From Yinghuangia elevatio (GTDB taxonomy: Bacteria > Actinomycetota > Actinomycetes > Streptomycetales > Streptomycetaceae), in the NCBI RefSeq assembly GCF_040649515.1, contig NZ_JBEZFP010000077.1:1-44590 (forward strand): a stretch of DNA of 44,590 nt, in the 5' to 3' direction. The translations under genes were made by a program, and so were the position numbers. The stretch's first letter is position 1, and each line of letters begins with the position of its first letter. Below the pieces are notes generated by a model. It saw only the letters and a program-made list of their open reading frames with translations. It did no database searches and was not told where the DNA came from. Of the stretch, positions 1-7,899 are shown in pieces.

Positions 1-882
1 GTGCTCGGGGCGCGGCGCCGGTGCGGCGAACGGCTCGACGAGGGCGTTCTCCACGCTGTTGTAGACGATGAACACGTTGGCGCGCTCGTACGGCGTGATG
101 TTGCCGTTCGACCCGTGCATGCAGTTGGAGTCGAAGAACGTCGCCGACCCGGCCGGCCCGGTGACCTGCGCGATGCCGTGCCGGTCCGCGAGCCGCCGTA
201 CGTCCGCCGGGCCCGGCGTGCCGACCTGCTGGTCGCGCAACGACACCCGGTGGTGTTCGGGCGGCGTGCGGCCGGGGCACGGCAGGAACGTGCGGTGCGA
301 GCCGGGCATGATCATCAGCGGCCCGTTGCTCGGCAGGTTGTCGGTCAGCGCGATCGAGACGCTGAGCGCGCGCGGGCGGGGCATGCCGTCCTCGCTGTGC
401 CAGGTCTCGAAGTCCGAGTGCCAGTAGAAGCCGTTGCCCCCGTAGCCGGGCTTGTAGTTGACCCGGCTCTGGTGGATGTAGACCTCCGAGCCGAGCACCT
501 GCCGGGCGCGCGCCACCAGCCGGGGGTCGGCGGCGAGCCGGGCCAGCATCGGGCTGATGCGGTGGACTTCGAAGATCGACCGCACCTCGTCCGAGCCGGG
601 CTCGCGGATCGCGCGCTCGTCGCGGCGCCCGTCGGGTTCGGTACGCAGCCGGTGCAACTCGCCGAGGAACTGTGCGACTTCGAGTGGGTTGAGCAGCGAC
701 TCCGCGGTCAGAAAACCGTTTCTCCGATAGCCGTCCAGCTCCGCGGGGGTCAGCGGTCCGGGCGGCCCGCCGGTCCAGACGACCGGATCGGGGCGCGGGG
801 CCTCGACGTACGCGGTCGCCGCCTCGCGGGTCGGGTACGCGTCGACGGACGGCGCGCTCTCCGTGTCGGTTCGGATCGTCAT
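1..882 (-). CDS. ectD: Ectoine hydroxylase EctD (3' end cut by window edge)
   Basis: Fe(II)/2-oxoglutarate dioxygenase that converts ectoine to 5-hydroxyectoine in the cytoplasm. The 294 codons inside the window are nearly the full family length (about 295-300 residues), so only the extreme C-terminus is missing. The EctD signature around the WHSDFETWHSEDG stretch is present. The facial triad reads as His155 and Asp157 (HSD) and His256 (MHGSNGN), and the 101-residue gap between the two His matches the family. The ATG at 882 shares one base with the ectC stop (TGATG), so translation is probably coupled. It is the last gene of ectABCD. Function is known from the family and the residues are seen here. 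Confidence 0.96.
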   Translation of the reverse strand, partial: MTIRTDTESAPSVDAYPTREAATAYVEAPRPDPVVWTGGPPGPLTPAELDGYRRNGFLTAESLLNPLEVAQFLGELHRLRTEPDGRRDERAIREPGSDEVRSIFEVHRISPMLARLAADPRLVARARQVLGSEVYIHQSRVNYKPGYGGNGFYWHSDFETWHSEDGMPRPRALSVSIALTDNLPSNGPLMIMPGSHRTFLPCPGRTPPEHHRVSLRDQQVGTPGPADVRRLADRHGIAQVTGPAGSATFFDSNCMHGSNGNITPYERANVFIVYNSVENALVEPFAAPAPRPEH

Positions 883-1277
883 CAGACCGCCTCCTCGGTC
901 AGCAGGGGGTAGACCCCGTGTTCGTCGTGGACCTCCCGTCCGGTGCACGGCGGGTTGAAGACGCAGACGAACCGCATGTCGCCGGCGGGCCGCATGGTGT
1001 GGCGCTCGTTGCCGTCGAGGACGTAGAGCGAGCCGGGGCCGATGCGGTGCCGCTCACCGGTTTCGTCGTCGGTCAGTTCGCCGTGGCCCTGGACGCAGTA
1101 CACGGCTTCGATGTGGTTGGCGTACCACATGGACGTCTCGGTGCCCGCGTACATCACGGTCTCGTGCAGGGAGAAGCCGACGCCTTCGCGGGCCAGGACC
1201 ATGCGGCGGCTGCGCCAGGTCTCGGCGCGCACGTCGCGCTCGGTGCCGTCGAGGTCGTCGATGGACAGGACGATCAT
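882..1277 (-). CDS. ectC: L-ectoine synthase EctC
   Basis: Cupin-fold cyclase that closes N-gamma-acetyl-diaminobutyrate to ectoine by eliminating water. At 131 residues it has the standard length. Glu57, Tyr85 and His93 fall at the positions reported as metal ligands in characterised EctC proteins, inside NHIEAVYCVQGHGEL and LYVLDGNERHTM. The start ATG lies 34 bp after the ectB stop, and the stop overlaps the ectD start by one base. Assignment rests on full-length family resemblance and operon position. Confidence 0.97.
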   Translation of the reverse strand: MIVLSIDDLDGTERDVRAETWRSRRMVLAREGVGFSLHETVMYAGTETSMWYANHIEAVYCVQGHGELTDDETGERHRIGPGSLYVLDGNERHTMRPAGDMRFVCVFNPPCTGREVHDEHGVYPLLTEEAV

Positions 1278-1311
1278 GTGTGGGGTTCCTCGCAGTTCGT
1301 TCGATCGGGGG

Positions 1312-2592
1312 TCAGGCTGCGGTCGTCTTGGGCACCACCGCCCGGACGGCGTCGGCGAGCAGCGCGAGGCCCTCGTCGATCTCCGCGGTCGTCACGGTGA
1401 GCGGCGGCATGAGCTTCAGCACCTCGCCGCGGGGTCCGGAGGTCTCCACGAGCAGGCCGCGCTCGAACGCGGCGGCGCCGATCCGGTCGGCGGTGCCCGG
1501 GTCGTCGAACGCCAGTCCGCGGATCAGGCCGGCGCCGCGCGCCTCGGCGCCCAGCGGCGCGTACTCCTGGGCCAGCTCGGCCAGGGCGCGGCCGATCCGC
1601 TCGCCCGCGGCGAGCGTCTGCTTCTCCAGGGCGTCGTCGCGCCAGAAGTCGAGGGCCGCGGTCGCGGTGACGAAGGCCGGGTTGTGGCCGCGGAAGGTGC
1701 CGTTGTGCTCGCCGGGCGCCCACAGGTCCAGGTCGCGGCGGAACAGGGTGAGGGCCATGGGCAGGCCGTAGCCGCTGATGGACTTGGACAGGCACACGAT
1801 GTCGGGCGTGATCCCGGCGGCCTCGAAGCTGAAGAAGGGACCGGTGCGGCCGCAGCCCATCTGCACGTCGTCGACGATCAGCAGGATCTCGTGCCGTGCG
1901 CACAGCTCGGCCAGACCGCGCAGCCACTCCGGACGGGCGACGTTGACGCCGCCTTCACCCTGCACGGTCTCGACGATGACGGCGGCCGGCTTGTTGAGGC
2001 CGCTGCCGCTGTCCTGCAGCAGCGTCTCGAACCACAGGAAGTCCGGGGTCTGGCCGCCGAGGTAGTTGTCGTACGGCATGGGCGTCGCGTGCACGAGTGG
2101 GATCCCGGCGCCCGCGCGCTTCATCGAGTTGCCGGTGACCGCGAGTGCGCCGAGCGTCATGCCGTGGAACGCGTTGGTGAAGCCGACCACCGCCTCGCGG
2201 CCGGTCACCTTGCGGGCCAGCTTGAGCGCCGACTCGACGGTGTTGGCTCCGGTCGGCCCGGGGAACTGCACTTTGTAGTCGAGGCCGCGCGGACGCAGGA
2301 CGACCTCCTCGAACCTCTCCAGGAACGCCTGCTTGGCGGCCGTGGACATGTCGAGCGAGTGCGTGACGCCGTCGCGTTCCAGGTAGTCGAGGAGCGCGCG
2401 TTTGAGGTGCGGGTTGTTGTGCCCGTAGTTCAGTGCGCCCGCCCCGGCGAAGAAGTCGAGCCAGGAGCGGCCCGCGGTGTCGTGGATCCGGGCGCCCTGG
2501 GCGCGGTCGAAGACCGCGGGCCAGGACCGGCAGTAACTGCGTACCTCGGACTCGAGCGACGTGAAGACATCGGGCAGGGCGGCGGTGGTCAT
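1312..2592 (-). CDS. ectB: Diaminobutyrate-2-oxoglutarate aminotransferase EctB
   Basis: PLP-dependent class III aminotransferase that makes L-2,4-diaminobutyrate from aspartate semialdehyde with glutamate as amino donor, the first committed ectoine step. It has 426 residues. The PLP lysine is Lys270 in DIVCLSKSISGYG, with the cofactor aspartate in LLIVDDVQMG (about 241-242) and the phosphate-binding GPTGANTVESALK near 112-124. I chose the ATG at 2592 because GGAGG lies just upstream and MTTAALPDVF begins like EctB. An upstream in-frame start would add 24 non-homologous residues. It lies 75 bp downstream of ectA. Confidence 0.96.
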   Translation of the reverse strand: MTTAALPDVFTSLESEVRSYCRSWPAVFDRAQGARIHDTAGRSWLDFFAGAGALNYGHNNPHLKRALLDYLERDGVTHSLDMSTAAKQAFLERFEEVVLRPRGLDYKVQFPGPTGANTVESALKLARKVTGREAVVGFTNAFHGMTLGALAVTGNSMKRAGAGIPLVHATPMPYDNYLGGQTPDFLWFETLLQDSGSGLNKPAAVIVETVQGEGGVNVARPEWLRGLAELCARHEILLIVDDVQMGCGRTGPFFSFEAAGITPDIVCLSKSISGYGLPMALTLFRRDLDLWAPGEHNGTFRGHNPAFVTATAALDFWRDDALEKQTLAAGERIGRALAELAQEYAPLGAEARGAGLIRGLAFDDPGTADRIGAAAFERGLLVETSGPRGEVLKLMPPLTVTTAEIDEGLALLADAVRAVVPKTTAA

Positions 2593-2667
2593 GGATCCTC
2601 CGGGGGGTGGGGGGCGAAGGTGGCGCTGCGCGAGCGCGTCGGCGAGGAGCAGGCTTCCGCTCACGGC

Positions 2668-3183
2668 TCAGCCCGCCAGGGACGCGAGGGGGCCGATCCG
2701 GAACAGGACCTCGGGCTCGTGCCCGCCGCCGGGGAAGTGGTCGGCGGTGAACAGGTCGCAGCGGGAGACCGGCATCGCGCGGTCGCGGCCGAACGCGTTG
2801 AAGAGCGCCATCGAGGCCGTGTTGTCGGGGGTGACGGTCGCCTCGACGAAGACCTGGCCGTGCGGCGCGCGCCGTTCGAGCAGCTCGCCGAGCATGCGGG
2901 CGGCGATGCCGCGGCCGCGAGCGTGGTCGGCGACGGCGACCTGCCACACCATCAGGGTGTCGGGTACGTCGGGGCGCACATATCCGGTCACGAAGCCGCA
3001 CATGCGCCCGTCGAGGCGGGCGACGACCGAGGTCGCCGCGAAATCGCGGCACCACAGCAGGTAGTGGTACGCGGAGTTCAGGTCCAGCGTCCCGACCTCG
3101 CGGGTCAGGCGCCACAGCTCCGGCCCGTCCTCCACGGTGGGCGCTTCCAGGGTCAGGGCATCGGCACAACGTGTTTCAGCCAT
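2668..3183 (-). CDS. ectA: L-2,4-diaminobutyrate acetyltransferase EctA
   Basis: GNAT-fold acetyltransferase that moves acetyl from acetyl-CoA to the gamma-amino group of diaminobutyrate. The 171 residues cover the usual family length. The acetyl-CoA-binding motif A is visible as ADHARGRGIAARML, and PVSRCDLFTADHFPGGGHEPEVLF is typical of the EctA C-terminus. It is the first gene of ectABCD. No strong Shine-Dalgarno sequence precedes the ATG. A GC-rich hairpin (3212-3228) sits about 29-45 nt upstream and may influence translation. Confidence 0.96.
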   Translation of the reverse strand: MAETRCADALTLEAPTVEDGPELWRLTREVGTLDLNSAYHYLLWCRDFAATSVVARLDGRMCGFVTGYVRPDVPDTLMVWQVAVADHARGRGIAARMLGELLERRAPHGQVFVEATVTPDNTASMALFNAFGRDRAMPVSRCDLFTADHFPGGGHEPEVLFRIGPLASLAG

Positions 3184-3792
3184 GCCACGGCAACTTACCG
3201 AGACGTCACTTCGGGGCCAGGGGCCCCGGGGGTTCCCTGACGGCGCTTTGTCGGCCTACGGTTCACGCGCACCCGCACGCGTAGACCGGCCTCCGCGCAG
3301 GCAAACATCGAATCCGTGTCGGGGTGGTCCGCCGATCGCGCGAAACGGGAGATTCTCGTGTGCCAGGGACTTTTTGACGGACGATCAGCGGACAATTCGG
3401 ACGAGAATCCGGACAGATGACCACTCTTGCCGTGTGCCCCGCCCGTCGGCCCGACTGTCGCCCGGGCGTGGGAATGTCGACAAAATGCGGCGCGGGGCGG
3501 GGTTGTCCGCATTCGATGTGAGGATTGCCACCAGTTGCCCGTTCGACGTCGCGCGGGGGCGGGGCGCGGCGGCCGGGACGACCGTGCGGCGGACCGCGGA
3601 GGACACGGTGTGGGCACCGTTTGGCGTATGTGAGGAGGCACGTGCCCCGTGGGTGCCGACCACGCCTTATCCTCGCTGTGCTGCCGTGTGGTTTCTTCCG
3701 GTGCGACGCCGGAACGCCGTGAGGCGGCGCCGCCCGGTAGTCCGGAGCCGGGCGTGCGGTCACTGGGCCGGACCCGTCCCACAGGAGTGTGC
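3184..3792. other. Divergent intergenic region, ectA / proline-rich gene
   Basis: About 600 bp without a convincing gene; the open frames on both strands lack family resemblance and sensible starts. It should hold the ect promoter and the promoter of the gene at 3793. Visible structure: a perfect hairpin CGGGGCC-AGG-GGCCCCG at 3212-3228 in the ect leader, and four copies of CGGAC at 3378, 3389, 3398 and 3410, spaced about 9-12 bp, in the most AT-containing stretch. I could not place a confident sigma-factor promoter. Confidence 0.6.
3212..3228 (-). promoter_or_regulatory. Hairpin in the ectA leader
   Basis: A perfect inverted repeat, CGGGGCC with loop AGG and GGCCCCG, lies 29-45 nt upstream of the ectA ATG. 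It could be a regulatory RNA hairpin or a protein site. No function is shown by the sequence. Confidence 0.35.
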
Positions 3793-4611
3793 ATGTCGAT
3801 ACCCCAGGGTGGCGGCTATCCGCCGGGACCTCCTCCTGGCGTGCCCGGACCGCCCGGCGGCGGATGGAACTACCCGGGACCTCCGCCTCCGCCCGGGGGA
3901 CCCGTGCCGCCCGGAGGGCTCGGAGGTTCGGGAGGCCCGCCCGGCGGCTGGCCCCCGCACGGCTATCCGCAGGGACCACCGCCCCCGCCGGGCCGCGGCA
4001 ATCGCACCGGGATCATCATCGGGGTGATCGCCCTCGTGGTGCTCGTCATCGGCGGCGTGGTCGCCGGCGTGCTGCTCACCCAGGACGACGACAAGGGGAA
4101 GAAGGCCGATCCGACCCTGAGCCCGACGTCCGAGACCACCTCCAAGCAGCCCACGAGTCGCCCGCCGACCAGTGACGAGCCCACCGGGCCGACCACGCGT
4201 CCGGTGACGACGCCGCCCACCCGGCCGCCGTCGTCGTCCTCGGCCCCGCGGGGTTCGGTGCTCGCCAATCTGAAGGTGGACGACTGCATAAACAGTGTCG
4301 CCGGGAACTCGATCGTGGTGGACCCGATCCTCCCGGTCCCGTGTTCGAGTGCGAACTCGCACTGGAAGGTGATCTCCATCTTCCCGTCCGCGGATCCCAC
4401 CGCCTGCGACAAGCTGCCCCCCGAGGACGGCTACGTGGGGCAGATCAAGGAGTTCAGCAGCGCGGGCCGCATGGCGTGCCTCGGATTCACCCGCAACACG
4501 ACCCTCGACGACCTGAAGAACCTGGCGGGCTCGGCCGTCGCGAACCTGACCGAGGCCGACTTCGCGGCCCTGGTGCAGAGCTACAAGGACAAGGGCGTCG
4601 TGATCGAGTAG
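3793..4611 (+). CDS. Proline/glycine-rich membrane-anchored protein with Cys-containing exported domain
   Basis: 272 residues in four parts: a cytoplasmic Pro/Gly/Tyr-rich head (1-70), one transmembrane helix (about 73-96, GIIIGVIALVVLVIGG), a Thr/Ser/Pro linker (about 105-152), and an extracytoplasmic domain (153-272) with four cysteines (DDC, PVPC, TAC, MAC) that could form two disulfides. This layout resembles actinobacterial DUF4190/LppU-like envelope proteins. No signal peptidase site is seen, so the helix probably stays as an anchor. AGGAG precedes the ATG. It ends before a strong terminator. Function is unknown; proximity to ect may be chance. Confidence 0.85.
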   Translation: MSIPQGGGYPPGPPPGVPGPPGGGWNYPGPPPPPGGPVPPGGLGGSGGPPGGWPPHGYPQGPPPPPGRGNRTGIIIGVIALVVLVIGGVVAGVLLTQDDDKGKKADPTLSPTSETTSKQPTSRPPTSDEPTGPTTRPVTTPPTRPPSSSSAPRGSVLANLKVDDCINSVAGNSIVVDPILPVPCSSANSHWKVISIFPSADPTACDKLPPEDGYVGQIKEFSSAGRMACLGFTRNTTLDDLKNLAGSAVANLTEADFAALVQSYKDKGVVIE

Positions 4612-4634
4612 CACCGCTGCCCGTGCCGAACGCA

Positions 4635-4669
4635 CTCGGCCCCCGACCGGTCGCCGGTCGGGGGCCGAG
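4635..4669. terminator. Bidirectional terminator
   Basis: Perfect 16-bp inverted repeat (CTCGGCCCCCGACCGG, loop TCG, then its complement) between two convergent stop codons at 4611 and 4686. It lacks a clear T tract, which is common for terminators in high-GC actinomycetes. Confidence 0.85.
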
Positions 4670-4685
4670 CGTGTTCCGGGACGGT

Positions 4686-5588
4686 TCAGCGCGCGGCGGT
4701 GTCCCAGGGGTTGTGCCCGCCGAGGGCCTCGGTGGACGCGCGGCCGGCCGCGACCACGGCCGCGGTCGCGTCCTCGCGCTCGGCGGGGGACAGCTTGCGG
4801 TCCAGGACGGCGGTGAACAGGTACCGCTGGCGCCCGCGGCGGTCGAAGACCGGCGCGGAAATGCTCGACACCGGTACGCGCGGATCCTCCTCGCCCGGGA
4901 CCTCGTACTCGCGAAATGTGGTCGGCGGCAGATGCGCGCACACCCTGCGGAGCACCGGCTCGGGCAGATGCGAGGACACGAGCTGCGCGACCACCGCGTG
5001 GCCGATGTCGGTGGGCCCGCCCGCCCGTTCGACGACGTACCCGCGCTCGCGGGCGCCGGCGGCGACCGCGGCCAGTCGCCCGGGTTCGGGATCGAGGCGC
5101 ACCAGCGGCTCGCGGGCGAGCCAGTCCTCCAGCACGCCGTCTGGGTTCCACAGGTGGTTGACGAGGCCGAGCGGCGGGACGAGCGGGAAGCGCTCGCCGA
5201 CGAAGTCCCGTGCGTCGCCCTCGGCCAGCGTGCCCCGGCGGTCCAGGACGACCATGTCGTTCTCGACGTTTCCCACGATCAGGCAGCCCGCGCGCAGGCG
5301 TCCGTGCAGGCCGTCCAGGTACGGCCGCATCAGGTCGAGCGGGGCCACGCTGTTCTCCGCCGCGCTGCCCATACGAAGCAGGGCCGGGCCGAGCGCGTAC
5401 GCCTTGTCCTCGTCCCGTGTCAGCAGCCCGCCCGCGGTGAGACTGCCCAGGACTCCCAGGCAGGTGGGCTTGCTGAGGCCGAGCCGGGTGGCGATCTCGG
5501 TGAGCGTCAGCCGCTCGGCCGGGTGTTCGGCGAGCAGTCCGAGGATCAGCACGACGCGGTCCGCCGACGGGGACATCCGTTCCGCCAT
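4686..5588 (-). CDS. IclR-family transcriptional regulator
   Basis: 300 residues: N-terminal winged helix-turn-helix (about 5-65; LTLTEIATRLGLSKPTCLGVL) and a C-terminal IclR effector domain (FVGERFPLVPPLGLVNHLWNP and SSISAPVFDRRGRQRYLF). The ATG at 5588 has GGAG 8 nt upstream; an in-frame ATG 12 codons earlier would lie inside a pentanucleotide repeat. It is divergent from the AhpD-like gene at 5878, and the region between contains a palindrome (5687-5700) placed like an operator, so it most likely controls that gene and itself. The ligand is unknown. Confidence 0.9.
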   Translation of the reverse strand: MAERMSPSADRVVLILGLLAEHPAERLTLTEIATRLGLSKPTCLGVLGSLTAGGLLTRDEDKAYALGPALLRMGSAAENSVAPLDLMRPYLDGLHGRLRAGCLIVGNVENDMVVLDRRGTLAEGDARDFVGERFPLVPPLGLVNHLWNPDGVLEDWLAREPLVRLDPEPGRLAAVAAGARERGYVVERAGGPTDIGHAVVAQLVSSHLPEPVLRRVCAHLPPTTFREYEVPGEEDPRVPVSSISAPVFDRRGRQRYLFTAVLDRKLSPAEREDATAAVVAAGRASTEALGGHNPWDTAAR

Positions 5589-5605
5589 GGCGTGCGCTCC
5601 TTCCG

Positions 5606-5645
5606 CCAAACCAAACCAAGCCAAGGCAAGCCAGGCCAGGCCAGG
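5606..5645. repeat. Pentanucleotide tandem repeat in the iclR leader
   Basis: Eight imperfect 5-bp units on the + strand (CCAAA twice, CCAAG twice, GCAAG, CCAGG three times), between the iclR Shine-Dalgarno sequence and the operator region. Copy-number change would alter leader length but not a reading frame if the start at 5588 is right. Confidence 0.8.
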
Positions 5646-5653
5646 ACTGGTCG

Positions 5654-5700
5654 TTGACGGTGCGTCAGATTCCCGCCTACCATCGATTCACAGTAGTGAA
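5654..5700 (+). promoter_or_regulatory. Promoter for the AhpD-like gene overlapped by a candidate IclR operator
   Basis: A -35 TTGACG (5654-5659), 18-bp spacer and -10 TACCAT (5678-5683) form a good vegetative-type promoter. The palindrome TTCAC-AGTA-GTGAA (5687-5700) covers the expected transcription start, where a repressor would block it. A second AT-rich palindromic core (TGAATTCA) follows near 5704. Binding by the divergent IclR protein is inferred. Confidence 0.6.
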
Positions 5701-5769
5701 CCATGAATTCACCATTTGGAACAGCAGGGAACGTCAGGCCCTCCGGTGCACGACGAGGATCCGGGCCGG

Positions 5770-5806
5770 GACGCCAAATCGCGGCAATGCGCCGGGATTT
5801 GGCGTC
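5770..5806. promoter_or_regulatory. 11-bp perfect inverted repeat in the leader of the AhpD-like gene
   Basis: GACGCCAAATC at 5770-5780 and its exact complement at 5796-5806, separated by 15 bp that contain a smaller GGC/GCC stem. It lies about 70-110 nt upstream of the ATG at 5878 and downstream of the predicted promoter, so it is an RNA hairpin or a second operator. Confidence 0.6.
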
Positions 5807-5877
5807 GGGCACGGGGTTGCGACCGCGGTTCGGAGTTGCGGTGTGCGTAGCGGCCGGAGCAGAGACCAGGAGCCCAG

Positions 5878-6909
5878 ATGACGAGTTGGCTGTCCCGGAC
5901 CACCCCCGCCGCGGTGAACTTTCCCGGCACATTGGGGCTGTTCCCGGCCCTGCGCACCAGCTATGGCGACTACTTCACGCGCTTGTGGGAGCCCCAGGTT
6001 CTCCCGGTCGTGATCACCGAGTTGTGCCGCCTGCGAATAGCGCAGTTGCACGAGTGCGACTCCGAACTGGCCGTACGCACGCGTCCCGCGGCGGACGCGG
6101 GTCTCTCCGAGGCCAAGGTCGCCCGCCTCGAACACGGCAGCGGCGACGGCGCGTTCGACGCCGCCGAGTCCGCCGCCCTGCAATACGCCGAGCAGTTCGT
6201 CATGGCCCCCGGATCCGTCACCGACGCGGAGCGCGGCCGGCTTACCGAACTGCTCGGCGAAGCAGGCCTGGTCGGGCTCGCGATGGCATGCGCGGTCTTC
6301 GACGGGTTCGCCCGCTATCAGGTCGTGCTCGGCACCCACGCGGAGGCCGACCCCGCTGCCGAACCCCACGTGGCGGACCTCCCGGGCCTGGACCCCGCGG
6401 CTCCGGCGACGCCGCCCCCGACCGACCCCACCGACCCCATCGCGGCCAGCCCGTTCGCCCTCCAGCCCGATCTTCTGGCGTCCTTCCTGCGGCTCTACGG
6501 CACGCTGTGGTCCGGCGGCACCGTCGACCACCCCTCCAAGGAGGTCGCCCGGCTGCGCAACGCCCGGGTCACCGACTGCCGCTTCTGCCGCGCGGTGCGC
6601 TACGACCAGGCCCGCCAAGCCGGTCTCACCGAAGACCTCGTGGCCCTCATCGACGACGGTTTCGAGGCCAGTGCCCTGGAGGAACGCCACAAGGTCGTCA
6701 TCCGCCTCGCCGACGTCTTCCTCGGCAATCCGCACGGTGTCACCGACGACCTGCGTACCGACCTCCTGGACGCCTACGGCCCGGCGGGCACGGTGGAGCT
6801 CACCGCCGGACTCGCGCTGTTCATGGGCTTCTCCAAGATCGCGGTCAGCCTCGGCACCATCCCCGACAACCTCCCCGCGCAGATCCCGCTGCCCACGCCC
6901 ACCCGCTGA
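5878..6909 (+). CDS. Tandem AhpD-like / carboxymuconolactone decarboxylase-family protein
   Basis: 343 residues that look like two AhpD-like alpha-helical domains (about 15-155 and 190-335) joined by a Pro/Thr/Asp-rich linker (about 165-188). The second domain keeps the redox CxxC motif (Cys234-Arg-Phe-Cys237) seen in peroxidase-linked AhpD proteins. The first has only one cysteine at the matching place (HEC, Cys60). Family members act as peroxide/thiol reductase partners or decarboxylases; the substrate cannot be told here. CAGGAG precedes the ATG. It is divergent from the IclR gene and probably regulated by it. Confidence 0.85.
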   Translation: MTSWLSRTTPAAVNFPGTLGLFPALRTSYGDYFTRLWEPQVLPVVITELCRLRIAQLHECDSELAVRTRPAADAGLSEAKVARLEHGSGDGAFDAAESAALQYAEQFVMAPGSVTDAERGRLTELLGEAGLVGLAMACAVFDGFARYQVVLGTHAEADPAAEPHVADLPGLDPAAPATPPPTDPTDPIAASPFALQPDLLASFLRLYGTLWSGGTVDHPSKEVARLRNARVTDCRFCRAVRYDQARQAGLTEDLVALIDDGFEASALEERHKVVIRLADVFLGNPHGVTDDLRTDLLDAYGPAGTVELTAGLALFMGFSKIAVSLGTIPDNLPAQIPLPTPTR

Positions 6910-7032
6910 CCGGCTGACCCGCACTGAGGTCCGCCGACACGTGCCGACACCTGCCGACACACCTCGGCATCCGTCGACCGGCCGTCCACCGAAGCCCGGC
7001 CACCGCCCCGGCCGGCCCGAAAATCGGGCCAG

Positions 7033-7044
7033 TACAGTACCGGG
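7033..7044 (+). promoter_or_regulatory. Candidate leaderless promoter of nadE
   Basis: TACAGT at 7033-7038 fits the -10 pattern TAnnnT, and its last base is followed by exactly six bases before the ATG at 7045, where +1 would fall. There is no Shine-Dalgarno sequence. The -10 is embedded in an imperfect palindrome, CCAGTAC-A-GTACCGG (7029-7043), which could also be an operator. Confidence 0.5.
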
Positions 7045-7884
7045 ATGGCAAATCTCCGCGAGCAGATCGTCGCCGAGCTCGGCGTCAAGCCGACCGTCGT
7101 CCCCAAGGTCGAGATCCGGCGGCGCGTCGACTTCCTCAAGGCCTACCTGCGGTCGACCCCGGCCCAGGGCTACGTCCTCGGGATCAGCGGCGGCCAGGAC
7201 AGCACGCTCGCCGGCCGGCTGTGCCAGCTCGCCTGCGAGGAGCTCCGCGCCGAGGGGCACGACGCGACCTTCGTCGCCGTCCGCCTGCCTTACGGCGTAC
7301 AGGCCGACGAGCACGACGCGCAGATCGCCCTCGGCTTCATCGGCCCCGACCGGTCGATCACCGTGAACGTGAAGCCGGGTGCGGACGCCGTCGCCGCCGA
7401 GACCGCCCGCGGCCTGCGGGACGAGCTCGGCGACGGCACCGTGCTGCGGGACTTCGTCCGCGGCAACATCAAGGCGCGTGAGCGCATGGTGGTCCAGTAC
7501 GGCATCGCCGGGCAGCTCAATATGCTCGTCGTGGGAACCGACCATGCCGCCGAGGCGGTGACCGGCTTCTTCACCAAGTACGGCGACGGCGGCGTCGACC
7601 TCACCCCGCTGACCGGCCTGACCAAGCGTCAGGGCGCGGCGCTGCTCCAGGAGATGGGCGCGCCGGACAGCGTCTGGAAGAAGGTGCCCACCGCCGACCT
7701 CGAGGACGACCGGCCGGCGCTCCCCGACGAAGAGGCACTGGGCCTGACGTACGCGCAGATCGACGACTACCTCGAAGGCGCCGACGTCCCGCCGGAGGTG
7801 GCCGCGAAGCTGGAGTCGACGTACCTGGCGACCCGGCACAAGCGGGCGCTGCCCACCACGCCTCTCGACACCTGGTGGCAGTGA
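7045..7884 (+). CDS. nadE: NH3-dependent NAD+ synthetase
   Basis: Catalyses the last step of NAD+ synthesis: deamido-NAD+ is adenylated with ATP and amidated with ammonia. The 279 residues match the single-domain ammonia-dependent type (E. coli NadE is 275) with no glutaminase domain. The ATP-pyrophosphatase P-loop SGGQDS is at 48-53, and the family motifs VVGTDHAAEAVTGFFTKYGDGG and LTKRQGAALLQEMG are present. The transcript may be leaderless. It converges on the siderophore ATPase gene with only 15 bp between stops. Confidence 0.96.
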   Translation: MANLREQIVAELGVKPTVVPKVEIRRRVDFLKAYLRSTPAQGYVLGISGGQDSTLAGRLCQLACEELRAEGHDATFVAVRLPYGVQADEHDAQIALGFIGPDRSITVNVKPGADAVAAETARGLRDELGDGTVLRDFVRGNIKARERMVVQYGIAGQLNMLVVGTDHAAEAVTGFFTKYGDGGVDLTPLTGLTKRQGAALLQEMGAPDSVWKKVPTADLEDDRPALPDEEALGLTYAQIDDYLEGADVPPEVAAKLESTYLATRHKRALPTTPLDTWWQ

Positions 7885-7899
7885 CCCGGGCGCCGCGGC

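Noticed and set aside
1042..3240. Very long + strand open frame opposite ectABC
   Set aside because: It mirrors the G/C third-position bias of the ect genes on the other strand; product is repetitive Gly/Val/Glu-rich with no family resemblance.
5734..7839. Minus-strand open frame opposite the AhpD-like and nadE genes
   Set aside because: Spans two recognisable + strand genes and the regulatory region; composition is that of an antisense shadow.
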